A stretch of 64,000 bases of DNA from the NCBI RefSeq assembly GCF_902459775.1, contig NZ_CABPSQ010000002.1, positions 1,116,001 to 1,180,000 of the forward strand, written 5' to 3'. The notes below the pieces were generated by a model that saw only the letters and a program-made list of their open reading frames with translations, was not told the origin of the DNA and searched no databases. Origin of the DNA: Pandoraea captiosa. Lineage in GTDB: Bacteria > Pseudomonadota > Gammaproteobacteria > Burkholderiales > Burkholderiaceae. The translations under genes and the position numbers were made by a program. Every line of letters begins with the position of its first letter. The first letter of the stretch is position 1. Below, piece after piece: positions 8,505-18,727 of this stretch.

Positions 8505-10064
8505 ATGCGTCTTCTGCGTCTCATCAAGATCTTCTTCGTCTGCTACCGGTACGGTCTCGATGAGCTGGTGCTCTCGAGCATTCCCCATCCCTTCACGCGA
8601 GCGCTGCTGCGCGTGCTCACGATCGGCCGCAGCGGTCTGAAGGCGCCGCGTGGCGAACGCCTGCGTCTGGCGCTCGAATCGCTCGGGCCGATCTTCGTGA
8701 AGTTCGGGCAGGTGCTCTCCACGCGCCGCGACCTGATGCCGCCCGATATCGCGCTGGAACTCGCGCGTTTGCAGGACCAAGTGCCGCCGTTCGATCCGCA
8801 GGTGGCGCATGCGAGCATCGAAAAGTCGCTGGGACGTCCGCTCGAAGAAGTGTTCGTGGAGTTCGAGCGCATTCCGGTGGCCAGCGCGTCGATTGCCCAG
8901 GTGCACTTCGCCAGGGTTCGCGAGGGCGAACATGCGGGCAAGGACGTCGCCGTGAAGGTGCTGCGCCCGAACATGCTCGGTGTCATCGACAGCGATCTGG
9001 CGCTCATGCGGGATCTGGCAGGTTGGGTCGAACGCCTGTGGCCGGACGGCAAGCGCCTCAAGCCGCGTGAAGTCGTCGCCGAATTCGACAAGTACCTGCA
9101 CGACGAGTTGGACCTGATGCGCGAAGCCGCCAACGCCGCGCAGCTTCGCCGCAACTTCATCGACTCCGGCATGCTGATGGTGCCCGAGATCTATTGGGAG
9201 TTCAGTTCCAGTTCGGTGCTCGTGATGGAGCGCATGTACGGTGTGCCGATCAGCCAGATCGACGTGCTGCGTGAAGCGGGCGTGGATCTGAAGAAGCTCG
9301 CGCGCGAAGGCGTCGAGATCTTCTTCACGCAGTTCCTGCGCGACGGCTTCTTCCACGCGGACATGCATCCGGGCAACATTCTGGTCAGTCTCGACCCCGC
9401 CACGTTCGGCCGCTACATTGCGCTCGATTGCGGCATCGTCGGCGCCCTGTCCGAGTTCGACAAGAACTACCTGGCGCAGAACTTCCTTGCGTTCTTCCGT
9501 CGCGACTACCACCGTGTGGCGTCGCTGCATCTGGAGTCGGGCTGGGTGCCGCCCGATACGCGTGTGGAGGAACTCGAAGGGGCGATTCGCGCGGTGTGCG
9601 AGCCGTATTTCGATCGTCCTCTCAAGGAAATTTCGCTTGGGCTGGTGCTGATGCGTCTTTTCCAGACGTCGCGCCGCTTCAATGTCGAAATTCAGCCGCA
9701 GCTCGTGTTACTGCAGAAAACGCTGCTCAATATCGAGGGACTGGGGCGCCAGCTGGATCCGGATCTGGACCTGTGGAAGACCGCCAAGCCGTTTCTCGAA
9801 CGCTGGATGGCCGAGCAGATCGGGCCGCGTGGCTGGCTGGAACGCCTGAAGGCCGAAGCGCCTCAATGGAGCAAGACGATGCCGCAATTGCCGCGTCTGA
9901 TCCATCAGGCGCTCGCCGCCCACGCGCGTGGTCAGGACGACACGCTGCTGTTGGCGTTGCTCCAGGAGCAGCGCCGCACCAATCGGTTGCTCACGGGCGC
10001 GTTTTGCCTTGTCGGCGGCATTGCCATCGGCGTGCTGACGGCGTTCGTGTGGCTGTATAGCTGA
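8505..10064 (+). CDS. ubiB: Ubiquinone biosynthesis regulatory ATPase/kinase-like protein UbiB
   Basis: A 519-residue ABC1/ADCK/UbiB-family atypical kinase. Family landmarks are visible: the KxGQ motif within [16 protein letters not shown], the Ala-rich nucleotide loop [13 protein letters not shown], the VAVKVLRP lysine, [11 protein letters not shown] (catalytic loop) and LDCGIVG (metal-binding Asp). The C-terminus has a hydrophobic stretch from about residue 490, consistent with inner-membrane attachment. UbiB is needed for ubiquinone production and probably extracts or delivers lipid intermediates using ATP. GGAGG lies 10-15 bases before the ATG. Translational coupling with ubiJ is likely. 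Confidence 0.96.
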   Translation: MRLLRLIKIFFVCYRYGLDELVLSSIPHPFTRALLRVLTIGRSGLKAPRGERLRLALESLGPIFVKFGQVLSTRRDLMPPDIALELARLQDQVPPFDPQVAHASIEKSLGRPLEEVFVEFERIPVASASIAQVHFARVREGEHAGKDVAVKVLRPNMLGVIDSDLALMRDLAGWVERLWPDGKRLKPREVVAEFDKYLHDELDLMREAANAAQLRRNFIDSGMLMVPEIYWEFSSSSVLVMERMYGVPISQIDVLREAGVDLKKLAREGVEIFFTQFLRDGFFHADMHPGNILVSLDPATFGRYIALDCGIVGALSEFDKNYLAQNFLAFFRRDYHRVASLHLESGWVPPDTRVEELEGAIRAVCEPYFDRPLKEISLGLVLMRLFQTSRRFNVEIQPQLVLLQKTLLNIEGLGRQLDPDLDLWKTAKPFLERWMAEQIGPRGWLERLKAEAPQWSKTMPQLPRLIHQALAAHARGQDDTLLLALLQEQRRTNRLLTGAFCLVGGIAIGVLTAFVWLYS

Positions 10065-10089
10065 TCCGGCATTTCTCGAACGAGGCGCA

Positions 10090-10803
10090 GTGGTGAACCT
10101 TCGCAAATTTGACGCCGTGACGCACGCACAGCATGGGGAGAAGGGGGAGCATGGGACGCGTGCCGGCGATATGCCGGCGTCGGCCGGGGCGCCCGACGTG
10201 CCGTCGTTCGCGCATCGGGATCCGTCGCAAGCGGCGTTCTGGGACGAGCGCTTCGCCCGATCTTTCACGCCGTGGGACGCGGCCGGCGTGCCTCAGGCGC
10301 TGCGCGCTTTCGTGGCCGCCGAGGCAACCGAGGGCGTGCCGCGTGCCACGCTGATTCCCGGTTGCGGCGCGGCCTACGAGGCCGCGTGGCTCGACACGCA
10401 GGGCTGGCCCGTGCGCGCCATCGATTTCTCGCCGATGGCGGTCGCGTCGGCCAAAGCCCAGTTGGGCCAGCGAGCCTCGCTCGTCGAACAGGCCGATTTC
10501 TTTGCGTACACGCCGCCTTTCACACTCGACCTGATCTACGAACGAGCATTTCTCTGCGCGCTGCCTCGCGACCTCTGGCAGGACTACGGGCGTCGCATGG
10601 CGCAGCTCCTGCCGCCGGGTGGGCGTCTGGTGGGGTTCTTCTTTCTGAGGGAAACGCAAAAGGGACCGCCGTTCGGCATCGCGCCGGATGCACTCGACGC
10701 GCTGCTGGCGTCGGACTTCGTCTGTGAGGACACCCGGCGCGTCGACGATTCGGTCCCCGTGTTCGCTGGCGCCGAACACTGGATGGTCTGGCGGCGTCGC
10801 TGA
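10090..10803 (+). CDS. TPMT-family SAM-dependent methyltransferase
   Basis: A 237-residue protein (from GTG) of the thiopurine-S-methyltransferase-like superfamily. FWDERFARSFTPWD is the usual N-terminal signature, ATLIPGCGAAYEAAWL is the SAM-binding motif I, and FLCALPRDLWQDYGRRM follows. Natural substrates of bacterial members include selenium, tellurium and halide compounds, so the substrate is open. The start is uncertain: GTG at 10090 or 10093 has a GAGG nearby, but ATG at 10171 begins just before the conserved part and removes a low-complexity His/Gly/Glu leader. It lies 25 bp after ubiB and may be read from the same transcript. Confidence 0.85.
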   Translation: MVNLRKFDAVTHAQHGEKGEHGTRAGDMPASAGAPDVPSFAHRDPSQAAFWDERFARSFTPWDAAGVPQALRAFVAAEATEGVPRATLIPGCGAAYEAAWLDTQGWPVRAIDFSPMAVASAKAQLGQRASLVEQADFFAYTPPFTLDLIYERAFLCALPRDLWQDYGRRMAQLLPPGGRLVGFFFLRETQKGPPFGIAPDALDALLASDFVCEDTRRVDDSVPVFAGAEHWMVWRRR

Positions 10804-10810
10804 GTCCGCG

Positions 10811-10905
10811 TTGTTCGGGCGTACGATCCCGAGACGTTCGGAAGTGTGTCCGGGGGTATGTTCGGGGGTATGTTCGGAGGTGCGTTCCGGCGTCCGTTCG
10901 CGCGT
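10811..10905 (+). repeat. 12-bp degenerate tandem repeat, about 8 units
   Basis: Consecutive units TTGTTCGGGCGT, ACGATCCCGAG (11 bp), ACGTTCGGAAGT, GTGTCCGGGGGT, ATGTTCGGGGGT, ATGTTCGGAGGT, GCGTTCCGGCGT and CCGTTCGCGCGT. The core is xxGTTCGGxxGT. It starts 8 bp after the methyltransferase stop and occupies a fifth of a 463-bp non-coding gap before the symporter. Confidence 0.88.
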
Positions 10906-11041
10906 GGAGCAATGCCTACGCGGCAAGCGGCGGCCGTCGCCAAATGCCGGTAACGTTCGTGCAGCCGTCGCGTATTTCCCGATATTTGCCACGAATCTTC
11001 AGCGGATTTGTGATTTTTTCCCCGCCCGTCTTCCGCGCCGC

Positions 11042-11047
11042 TATAAT
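11042..11047 (+). promoter_or_regulatory. Candidate -10 box (TATAAT) for the symporter gene
   Basis: A perfect TATAAT stands 220 bp upstream of the symporter ATG. I cannot find a good -35 hexamer at 16-18 bp. If real, the transcript has a leader of about 215 nt in which I recognise no known riboswitch. Confidence 0.4.
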
Positions 11048-11266
11048 CGGCCCAAAATTTTTCGCCAGGTGGCAAGAACGGGCGCCCCCGAGCGCTGAAT
11101 CGCATCAGCCCCGTCATGCACGACCTGATTTTCTGTTGCCCGGAAGGCTGCGGCCCAAGGCTAGGTTTCGTTGGCTTGCGCGGCGGCTTCATGCGGCCGA
11201 ATCACGTCCGCCATTGACGATTCCCGGCCAGCGACCACCGCCCTGGGGCTTGGCTGGGGCCGCGTT

Positions 11267-12712
11267 ATGCTGATCTGGTTTGTCATTCTGTATTGGGTCA
11301 TTTCGGTGGCCATCGGGCTGTTGGCCGCCCTCAAGGTCCGCAATACCAAGGATTTCACCGTCGCCGGCCGCCGTCTGCCCTACGGCATGGTCGTGGCGGT
11401 CGTGTTCGCCACCTGGTTCGGCTCGGAAGCGGTGCTCGGCATTCCGGCCACCTTCATCGGCGAAGGCCTTCGCGGCGTGGTGGCCGACCCGTTCGGCTCG
11501 TCGATGTGCCTGGTTCTCGTGGGCATGTTCTTCGCCCGCAAGCTGTATCGCATGAACCTCATGACGATCGGCGACTTCTACAAGCTCAAGTACAACCGCA
11601 CCGTCGAGGTGGTGACGTCGATCGCCATCGTGATCTCGTACCTCGGTTGGGTCGGTGCGCAGATCAAGGCGCTCGGTCTCGTGTTCCACACTGTGTCAGG
11701 CGGCGCCATGTCGGAGCCCACGGGCATGATCATCGGCGCGGTCTCGGTGCTCGCCTACACGCTGCTGGGCGGCATGATCTCGGTGGCGGTGACCGACTTC
11801 ATCCAGATGATCATCATCGTGGTGGGGCTCGTCTACATCGCTGTGGTCGTGTCGGGCATGGTCCCCGGCGGGGCGGAAGCCGTGATTGCCCACGCGGCGG
11901 ACGCCGGCAAGTTCGTGTTCCTGCCCGAGATGAATCCGGCCGACGTGCTGGCGTTCATTGCGGCGGGCGTGACCATGATGTTCGGTTCGATCCCGCAGCA
12001 GGACGTGTTCCAGCGCGTGATGTCGTCCAAGTCGGAGAACATTGCCGTCTCCGGTTCGATCACGGGCGGGGTGCTGTATTTCTTCTTCACGTTCATCCCG
12101 ATTTTCCTCGCCTACTCGGCGCTGCTCATCGCGCCGTCGATGGTGCAGAAGTACATCGGCACCGATCCGCAACAGATTCTGCCTCAGTTGGTGCTCACCA
12201 GCGTGCCGATCGTCGCGCAGGTCATGTTCTTCGGGGCGCTGCTCTCGGCCATCAAGAGTTGTGCGTCGGCCACGCTGCTGGCGCCGTCGGTGACGTTTGC
12301 CGAGAACATCATTCGCCCGATGCTCAAGGGGCGCATCGACGACAAGCATCTGCTGCGCCTGATGCGTATGGTCGTGCTGTGTTTTACGGCGCTGGTGCTT
12401 GTGTACGCCCTGAACTCGAAGGCATCGATCTTCCAGATGGTCGAGAGCGCCTATAAGGTCACGCTGGTGTGCTGCTTCGTGCCGTTGGCTTTCGGCCTGT
12501 ACTGGAAGCGTTCGAGTTCGCTGGGCGGCACGCTGGCCGTGTTCTTCGGCCTGGTCGTGTGGATTGCCTGCGAAGCCTGGGCGCCCCAGGCGCTGGTGCC
12601 GCCGCAACTCGCCGGCTTGCTGGCGTCGATTGCAGGGATGGTCGTCGGCTCGCTGCTGCAACCGGCCGCCGAGCGCGATCAGCCGCCCGAGCAGCGGGTC
12701 TCCACGATCTGA
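11267..12712 (+). CDS. Sodium:solute symporter (SSF/SLC5 family)
   Basis: A 481-residue inner-membrane protein with about 13 hydrophobic segments. Family landmarks: RNTKDFTVAGRRLPYG after the first helix, FATWFGSEAVLGIPATFIGEG in the unwound substrate region, TDFIQMIIIVVGLV, and SIPQQDVFQRVMSSK. It couples uptake of an unknown solute to Na+. Start chosen at the ATG giving MLIWFVILYWV, where the first transmembrane helix begins; an in-frame TTG at 11171 would add 32 polar residues with no family match. The substrate cannot be deduced. Confidence 0.88.
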   Translation: MLIWFVILYWVISVAIGLLAALKVRNTKDFTVAGRRLPYGMVVAVVFATWFGSEAVLGIPATFIGEGLRGVVADPFGSSMCLVLVGMFFARKLYRMNLMTIGDFYKLKYNRTVEVVTSIAIVISYLGWVGAQIKALGLVFHTVSGGAMSEPTGMIIGAVSVLAYTLLGGMISVAVTDFIQMIIIVVGLVYIAVVVSGMVPGGAEAVIAHAADAGKFVFLPEMNPADVLAFIAAGVTMMFGSIPQQDVFQRVMSSKSENIAVSGSITGGVLYFFFTFIPIFLAYSALLIAPSMVQKYIGTDPQQILPQLVLTSVPIVAQVMFFGALLSAIKSCASATLLAPSVTFAENIIRPMLKGRIDDKHLLRLMRMVVLCFTALVLVYALNSKASIFQMVESAYKVTLVCCFVPLAFGLYWKRSSSLGGTLAVFFGLVVWIACEAWAPQALVPPQLAGLLASIAGMVVGSLLQPAAERDQPPEQRVSTI

Positions 12713-12799
12713 CGCGGCCCGGGGTGGCGCCGGCCTTGATCTTCAACGGCGCCAACCCCATATATCACCGTACAAATCCCGAAAGCCTTGTGAAGCGGT

Positions 12800-12805
12800 T
12801 ATAAT
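12800..12805 (+). promoter_or_regulatory. Candidate -10 box (TATAAT) for fmdB
   Basis: A perfect TATAAT lies 38 bp upstream of the fmdB ATG in the spacing expected of a short leader. No convincing -35 box is seen. Confidence 0.45.
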
Positions 12806-12842
12806 TCAAGGCTTTGCGCGCCTTTTTCCGTCGAAAAGAATC

Positions 12843-13184
12843 ATGCCTATCTACGCCTATCGTTGCGAAACATGCGGTTTCGCGAAAGATGTGCTGCAAA
12901 AAATGAGCGATGACCCGCTCTCCCAGTGCCCGGAATGCGGCAAGGACACGTTTCGCAAGCAGGTGACTGCGGCCGGGTTCCAGCTCAAGGGCTCGGGCTG
13001 GTATGTGACCGATTTCCGCGGCGGCTCCGGTGGCACGAGCGCTCCGGCGTCCGGTGCAACAGGTGCAGCAGGTGCGGCGGCAGCGTCCGGCGAGAGCGCC
13101 TCGGCGTCGGCTCCGGCATCCGGCGGCAGCGAATCGTCGAGCGCCTCCGCAGCGAGCTGCGGCGGTGGTTGCGCCTGTCACTGA
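12843..13184 (+). CDS. FmdB-type zinc ribbon protein
   Basis: A 113-residue protein. Residues 1-50 are the FmdB/CxxC zinc-ribbon domain: MPIYAYRCETCG, then CPECGKDTFRK, giving two CxxC knuckles for one zinc. GSGWYVTDFRGG is the usual end of the domain. The remaining ~55 residues are a low-complexity Ala/Ser/Gly tail ending SCGGGCACH, three Cys and a His that could form a second metal site. It heads the fmdB-DUF502-aspS block, an arrangement I expect in Burkholderiales. Function unproven; regulatory or assembly roles have been suggested for the family. Confidence 0.9.
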   Translation: MPIYAYRCETCGFAKDVLQKMSDDPLSQCPECGKDTFRKQVTAAGFQLKGSGWYVTDFRGGSGGTSAPASGATGAAGAAAASGESASASAPASGGSESSSASAASCGGGCACH

Positions 13185-13372
13185 GCCCTTCCGTACGGGA
13201 ATCGCGCGGCGGTGTGTCGCATTGAGTCGCACAGCGCCGCACCGAACCGAATTGCAGCACCTGGCATGCCGGGCTCGATGCCAGACATGTCATCAGTAAC
13301 CGATAGTATTCAGTAACACTTTCAAGTTTTGCCCCGCTGACCCAGTCGCCGCCCACATTCGCGAGTCCTGCC

Positions 13373-14017
13373 ATGAGCGTCAAAAAACCGGCGTTGAAGA
13401 CGATTTTCCTTACCGGCCTGCTGGTGCTGGTGCCCCTGGCCATCACGCTTTGGGTGCTGGGCCTGATCATCGGTACGATGGATCAGACCCTGTTGCTGCT
13501 GCCCGACGAGTGGCAGCCGTCGCGCCTGCTTGGCATGCGCGTGCCGGGCTTCGGCGTGGTGGTCACGCTCGCGTTCGTGTTCGTGGTCGGGCTTCTGGCG
13601 CATAATTTCATCGGTCAGAAGCTGGTCGGCTGGTGGGAAGCCATTCTGACGCGCATTCCCATCGTTGGACCCTTGTACGGTAGCGTCAAGCAGGTCTCCG
13701 ACACCTTGCTCTCGAGCAGCGGCAACGCGTTTCGCAAGGCGTTGCTCGTGCGTTATCCGCACGGGGAATCCTGGACCATCGCCTTCCTGACCGGCGCGCC
13801 GGGCGGCGATGTGGTCAATCACTTGCAGGGCGAGTACGTGAGCGTCTATGTCCCGACGACGCCGAATCCGACGTCAGGCTTCTTCCTGATGATGAAGGCG
13901 AGCGACGTCATCGAACTCGACATGACGGTCGATGCCGCACTGAAGTACATCGTATCGATGGGCGTGGTGGCGCCCGCCCACAACCCGCGCCAGCAACGTC
14001 CCGGCCCGCTCCTGTGA
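13373..14017 (+). CDS. DUF502 family membrane protein
   Basis: A 214-residue protein with two transmembrane segments (about residues 10-32 and 58-80) and a soluble C-terminal domain. Family landmarks are [30 protein letters not shown] and [24 protein letters not shown]502 proteins are widespread and uncharacterised in bacteria. It lies 46 bp upstream of aspS; the two are probably co-transcribed. Confidence 0.9.
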   Translation: MSVKKPALKTIFLTGLLVLVPLAITLWVLGLIIGTMDQTLLLLPDEWQPSRLLGMRVPGFGVVVTLAFVFVVGLLAHNFIGQKLVGWWEAILTRIPIVGPLYGSVKQVSDTLLSSSGNAFRKALLVRYPHGESWTIAFLTGAPGGDVVNHLQGEYVSVYVPTTPNPTSGFFLMMKASDVIELDMTVDAALKYIVSMGVVAPAHNPRQQRPGPLL

Positions 14018-14063
14018 GCCACGGGATCTGTCGACGCCATTTTTTGAAAATCGGAACAGCAAA

Positions 14064-15866
<1,803 letters not shown>

Positions 15867-15936
15867 GGCTGTTGGACGTGCGTACGCCGGGCGCTCTCCC
15901 GTCGTCGCACGCCGAATGTCGCATGCAGGATGCAAG

Positions 15937-15975
15937 CCCCCTCTGCCGTCTCCGGCGAGGGGGTTTTGTTTTTCG
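15937..15975 (+). terminator. Intrinsic terminator after aspS
   Basis: Stem CCCCCT...AGGGGG enclosing a second stem GCCG/CGGC, followed by TTTTGTTTTT. Confidence 0.85.
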
Positions 15976-16108
15976 GGACTTCCCTAATGGTGGCCGAAGC
16001 GACGGACTCGGCGGCGCACCGAGCGGTTGGCGATCCCTGTGCCGCAACATGGCGCATGCCCTATACAATGCATCATCGTTGCCGTCGCTCCTGTCGACGG
16101 CATTGCCG

Positions 16109-16144
16109 TAATCGTCGCAATCGTCGCAATCGTCGTAATTGCCG
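16109..16144 (+). repeat. 9-bp tandem repeat abutting the nudB start
   Basis: Units TAATCGTCG, CAATCGTCG, CAATCGTCG and TAATTGCCG follow one another and end 2 bases before an in-frame ATG. Because the unit is a multiple of three, changes in copy number would keep any upstream-initiated frame open. Confidence 0.85.
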
Positions 16145-16164
16145 TCATGAACCCGGTCACCTGC

Positions 16165-16629
16165 ATGAAGCCTTTCAAGATCCCCGAATCCGTGCTCGTC
16201 GTGATCTACACGCCGGCCCTCGACGTGCTGCTCATCGAGCGTGCCGATGCCGGGAATTTCTGGCAGTCGGTCACCGGGAGCAAAGACCGGCTCGACGAGC
16301 CGCTGATCGAGACGGCCACGCGCGAGGTCTTCGAGGAGACGGGTATTCGCGTGGCGAACGGCACGCCCGTGCCCGAGGAGTCGCTCACCGATTGGCATCA
16401 TCAGATTCAATACAACATCTATGAGCGCTGGGCGCACCGCTACGCGCCCGGCGTCACGCGCAATACGGAGCACTGGTTCGGCCTGTGCGTGCCGGAAGAT
16501 ACGGTCGTGACGCTCTCGCCGCGCGAGCATGTCAACCACGTCTGGCTACCCTGGCAGGAGGCGGCGGCGCGGTGTTTCTCGCCGTCGAATGGCGATGCCA
16601 TCCGGCAGTTGCCTTTGCGTGTTCGCTAG
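16165..16629 (+). CDS. nudB: Dihydroneopterin triphosphate diphosphatase (NudB, Nudix)
   Basis: A 154-residue Nudix hydrolase that removes pyrophosphate from dihydroneopterin triphosphate in folate synthesis. The Nudix box spans about residues 40-62, beginning GSKDRLDEP and ending REVFEETGI with the catalytic Glu residues. The family N-terminus KIPESVLVVIYTP begins at residue 4. Start chosen at ATG 16165 (MKPFKIPES); ATG 16147 adds six residues (MNPVTC). Neither has a clear Shine-Dalgarno, and a 9-bp repeat lies just upstream. Its position after aspS matches that in relatives. Confidence 0.92.
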   Translation: MKPFKIPESVLVVIYTPALDVLLIERADAGNFWQSVTGSKDRLDEPLIETATREVFEETGIRVANGTPVPEESLTDWHHQIQYNIYERWAHRYAPGVTRNTEHWFGLCVPEDTVVTLSPREHVNHVWLPWQEAAARCFSPSNGDAIRQLPLRVR

Positions 16630-16680
16630 ATATTCATTGAGTATCCACCAGACATTCATTAGTTGTCCGAATCAGCGTCG

Positions 16681-17838
16681 ATGAGCAAGTACCTGCCGTT
16701 TTCACACGACAACCAACTGACGCTGCTCTATCTCGGTGAGAACTACTTTACCGAGCTCGTCGACGCCATCGACAAGGCTACGCATGACGTTGCGCTCGAG
16801 ACGTATATCTTCGAAGCGGACGAGGCCGGTGAGAACGTGTCCGCCGCATTGAGGCGTGCGGCCGAGCGTGGCGTCAGGGTGCGGGTGATCACGGACGGTG
16901 TGGGCACGAGCCGACGTCTGCCCTACATCGAAGGGTGGCACGAGAGCGGCGTGATGCATCGCGTCTACAACCCGCATCTGTTCGGCAAGTTCGGCTTTTC
17001 CCGCACGCATCGCAAGATTGCCATTGTCGATCATGAGGTGGCGTTCGTGGGTGGCATCAACGTCATCGACGATTACAACGGCGGCGGTGGCGTGCGCATG
17101 GACGAGCCGCGCTGGGATTTTGCGGTGCAATGCCGCGGGCCTGTCGTTGCCGAGGTGGTGATGGCCTTTCACATCCAGTGGCGGCGTCTTGCCCCCGGTT
17201 ACCTCGGCACGCCGTTTCGTCATCGGCGGCGTGGGCGACGCGGGCGTTTGCACGCATCGTATGCCGGTCAGGCCGCCTTCGTCGCGCGCGACAATCTCCA
17301 TAATCGCCGGGCGGTCGAGAAAGCCTATCTGATGGCGCTGGGGCGCGCGCGTCACGAGGTCTGGCTCGCGAATCCGTACTTCGTGCCCGGGCGTCGGCTG
17401 CGACGTGCGCTCACGCAGGCGGCCAGACGCGGCGTGGCGGTGCATCTGCTCATCGGACGCAAGGAGTTCCGTCTGCTCGATACGGCCGTGCCCTGGCTAT
17501 ACGCGAAGCTGCTCGCCGCCGGGGTGCGCATTGGCGAGTACGACATGCGGCAACTGCACGGCAAGGTGGCCGTGGTCGACGATGTCTGGGCGACGGTCGG
17601 ATCGTCGAATCTCGATGCACTGTCCCTGTTTCTGAACCACGAGGCGAACGTGGTGGTGCTCGACGACCCTGTCGTCATCCAACTGCGCGACCACATCCGC
17701 GCGGCGTTTGCCGAGGCGCGTCAGATCGACCCGGCCCGTTATGGCGAGCGTTCGCGCTGGCGGCGCTTTCGGCAGTGGGCGGCCTACCGCGTCTATCGTC
17801 TTGTGATGAAGGTACTCACACGCGGCAAGTACGACTGA
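16681..17838 (+). CDS. Cardiolipin synthase / phospholipase D family protein (ClsB-like)
   Basis: A 385-residue protein with two PLD (HKD) motifs: HRKIAIVDHEVAFVGG near residue 117 and LHGKVAVVDDVWATVGSSN near 295. Two HKD motifs, a length near 400 residues and no N-terminal membrane helices match ClsB rather than ClsA, so the likely reaction is phosphatidyl transfer to make cardiolipin. An Arg/His-rich patch (RHRRRGRRGR) near residue 180 could bind acidic lipid. Start set at the ATG giving MSKYLPFSHDNQ; an upstream TTG adds only six residues. No Shine-Dalgarno is apparent. Confidence 0.88.
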   Translation: MSKYLPFSHDNQLTLLYLGENYFTELVDAIDKATHDVALETYIFEADEAGENVSAALRRAAERGVRVRVITDGVGTSRRLPYIEGWHESGVMHRVYNPHLFGKFGFSRTHRKIAIVDHEVAFVGGINVIDDYNGGGGVRMDEPRWDFAVQCRGPVVAEVVMAFHIQWRRLAPGYLGTPFRHRRRGRRGRLHASYAGQAAFVARDNLHNRRAVEKAYLMALGRARHEVWLANPYFVPGRRLRRALTQAARRGVAVHLLIGRKEFRLLDTAVPWLYAKLLAAGVRIGEYDMRQLHGKVAVVDDVWATVGSSNLDALSLFLNHEANVVVLDDPVVIQLRDHIRAAFAEARQIDPARYGERSRWRRFRQWAAYRVYRLVMKVLTRGKYD

Positions 17839-17860
17839 CGCGCCGTTCTCCGGCGGACTC

Positions 17861-17930
17861 CCGTCGTTTCCTCTTGTTTCGCGTAGTTTCAGTCCGCTTT
17901 CGTCCGTTTTCTCTGCGTTTTCCGTCCTTT
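17861..17930 (+). repeat. 10-bp degenerate pyrimidine-rich tandem repeat, about 7 units
   Basis: Units CCGTCGTTTC, CTCTTGTTTC, GCGTAGTTTC, AGTCCGCTTT, CGTCCGTTTT, CTCTGCGTTT and TCCGTCCTTT follow the PLD gene stop by 22 bp. Each ends in a T-rich triplet to quadruplet at a fixed 10-bp phase. Confidence 0.7.
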
Positions 17931-18029
17931 CCGCGCGGGCTCGGTGCCCGCCTGTCTTCAATACCGATTAGGTATTCCGGTCTAATAAATTCCTTGTTAC
18001 CCCATGGGCGTTTCCCAATAATAGGACGG

Positions 18030-18071
18030 CCGTTCGATTTTTTGGTTAGCATCGAGGAACGGACAACCAAA
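18030..18071 (+). promoter_or_regulatory. Interleaved inverted repeats, candidate TetR operator
   Basis: Two inverted repeats overlap just upstream of the TetR gene: CCGTTC (18030) with GAACGG (18057), and TTTGGTT (18041) with AACCAAA (18065). The position is right for autoregulation by the TetR protein. No match to a characterised operator is claimed. Confidence 0.4.
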
Positions 18072-18085
18072 GCGATGCAGAACAT

Positions 18086-18679
18086 ATGCGAAAGGGTGAA
18101 CAGACACGAGCCGCGATCCTGAACGCCGCGCTGGAATTGGCGGGGCGCGACGGGCTTGAGGGGCTGACGATCGGCTTGCTGGCCGATCGCATGCAAATGA
18201 GCAAAAGCGGCGTCTTCGCGCACTTCGGATCGCGCGAGGATTTGCAGATCGAAGTGCTGATGGAGTACCACCGGCGTTTCGAAGAAGAGGTGTTCGCTCC
18301 CAGCATGGAAGCGCCGCGCGGCTTGCCGCGACTCAGAGCGCTGGTGGATCGCTGGATGGACAAGCGTATTCGCGAAGTTACGACGGGGTGCATTTATATC
18401 AGCGGCGCCGTCGAGTACGACGATCGCGCAGCCAGTCCGGTGCGCGAAGCCTTGGTGAGGAGTGTGCGGCTGTGGCGATCGGCCCTGCTGCGCGCGATTA
18501 CGCAAGCGAAGGAGGAGGGACATCTGCGCGCGGATACCGATCCGCGTCTGATGCTCTTCGAAATGTACAGCCTGACACTCGGCCTGCATCACGACGCGCG
18601 CTTCCTTCGGGAACCCGGCGCCGTCGACATGACCCGGGTGGCATTGGAAAAACTGATTTCGTCTTATCAGCGCGGGTAA
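18086..18679 (+). CDS. TetR/AcrR family transcriptional regulator
   Basis: A 197-residue one-domain DNA-binding regulator. Residues 8-55 form the TetR helix-turn-helix (EGLTIGLLADRMQ, then MSKSGVFAHFGSREDL). The C-terminal ligand domain has the pattern of the TetR_C subfamily that often controls fatty-acid genes (FLREPGAVDMTRVALEKLI). It lies 48 bp upstream of a beta-oxidation operon on the same strand, so acyl-CoA-responsive repression of that operon and itself is the simplest model. Ligand and operator are inference. Confidence 0.88.
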   Translation: MRKGEQTRAAILNAALELAGRDGLEGLTIGLLADRMQMSKSGVFAHFGSREDLQIEVLMEYHRRFEEEVFAPSMEAPRGLPRLRALVDRWMDKRIREVTTGCIYISGAVEYDDRAASPVREALVRSVRLWRSALLRAITQAKEEGHLRADTDPRLMLFEMYSLTLGLHHDARFLREPGAVDMTRVALEKLISSYQRG

Positions 18680-18727
18680 GGCGCGAGCCGTCCGCGATTC
18701 GATTCGATTTGTTCGGAGGAGTAGGTC

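Noticed and set aside
9400-9440. UbiB LDCGIVG instead of the kinase DFG motif
   Set aside because: DCG is normal in bacterial UbiB, so it is not an anomaly.
11048-11266. Possible riboswitch in the ~215-nt leader of the symporter gene
   Set aside because: I could not match it to the consensus of any known riboswitch class, and the symporter substrate gives no clue; left as an unexplained leader.
16027-16164. Hydrophobic N-terminal extension of NudB that could look like a membrane anchor
   Set aside because: It starts with TTG, is made largely of the 9-bp repeat, and NudB is a cytoplasmic enzyme whose conserved start is further downstream.
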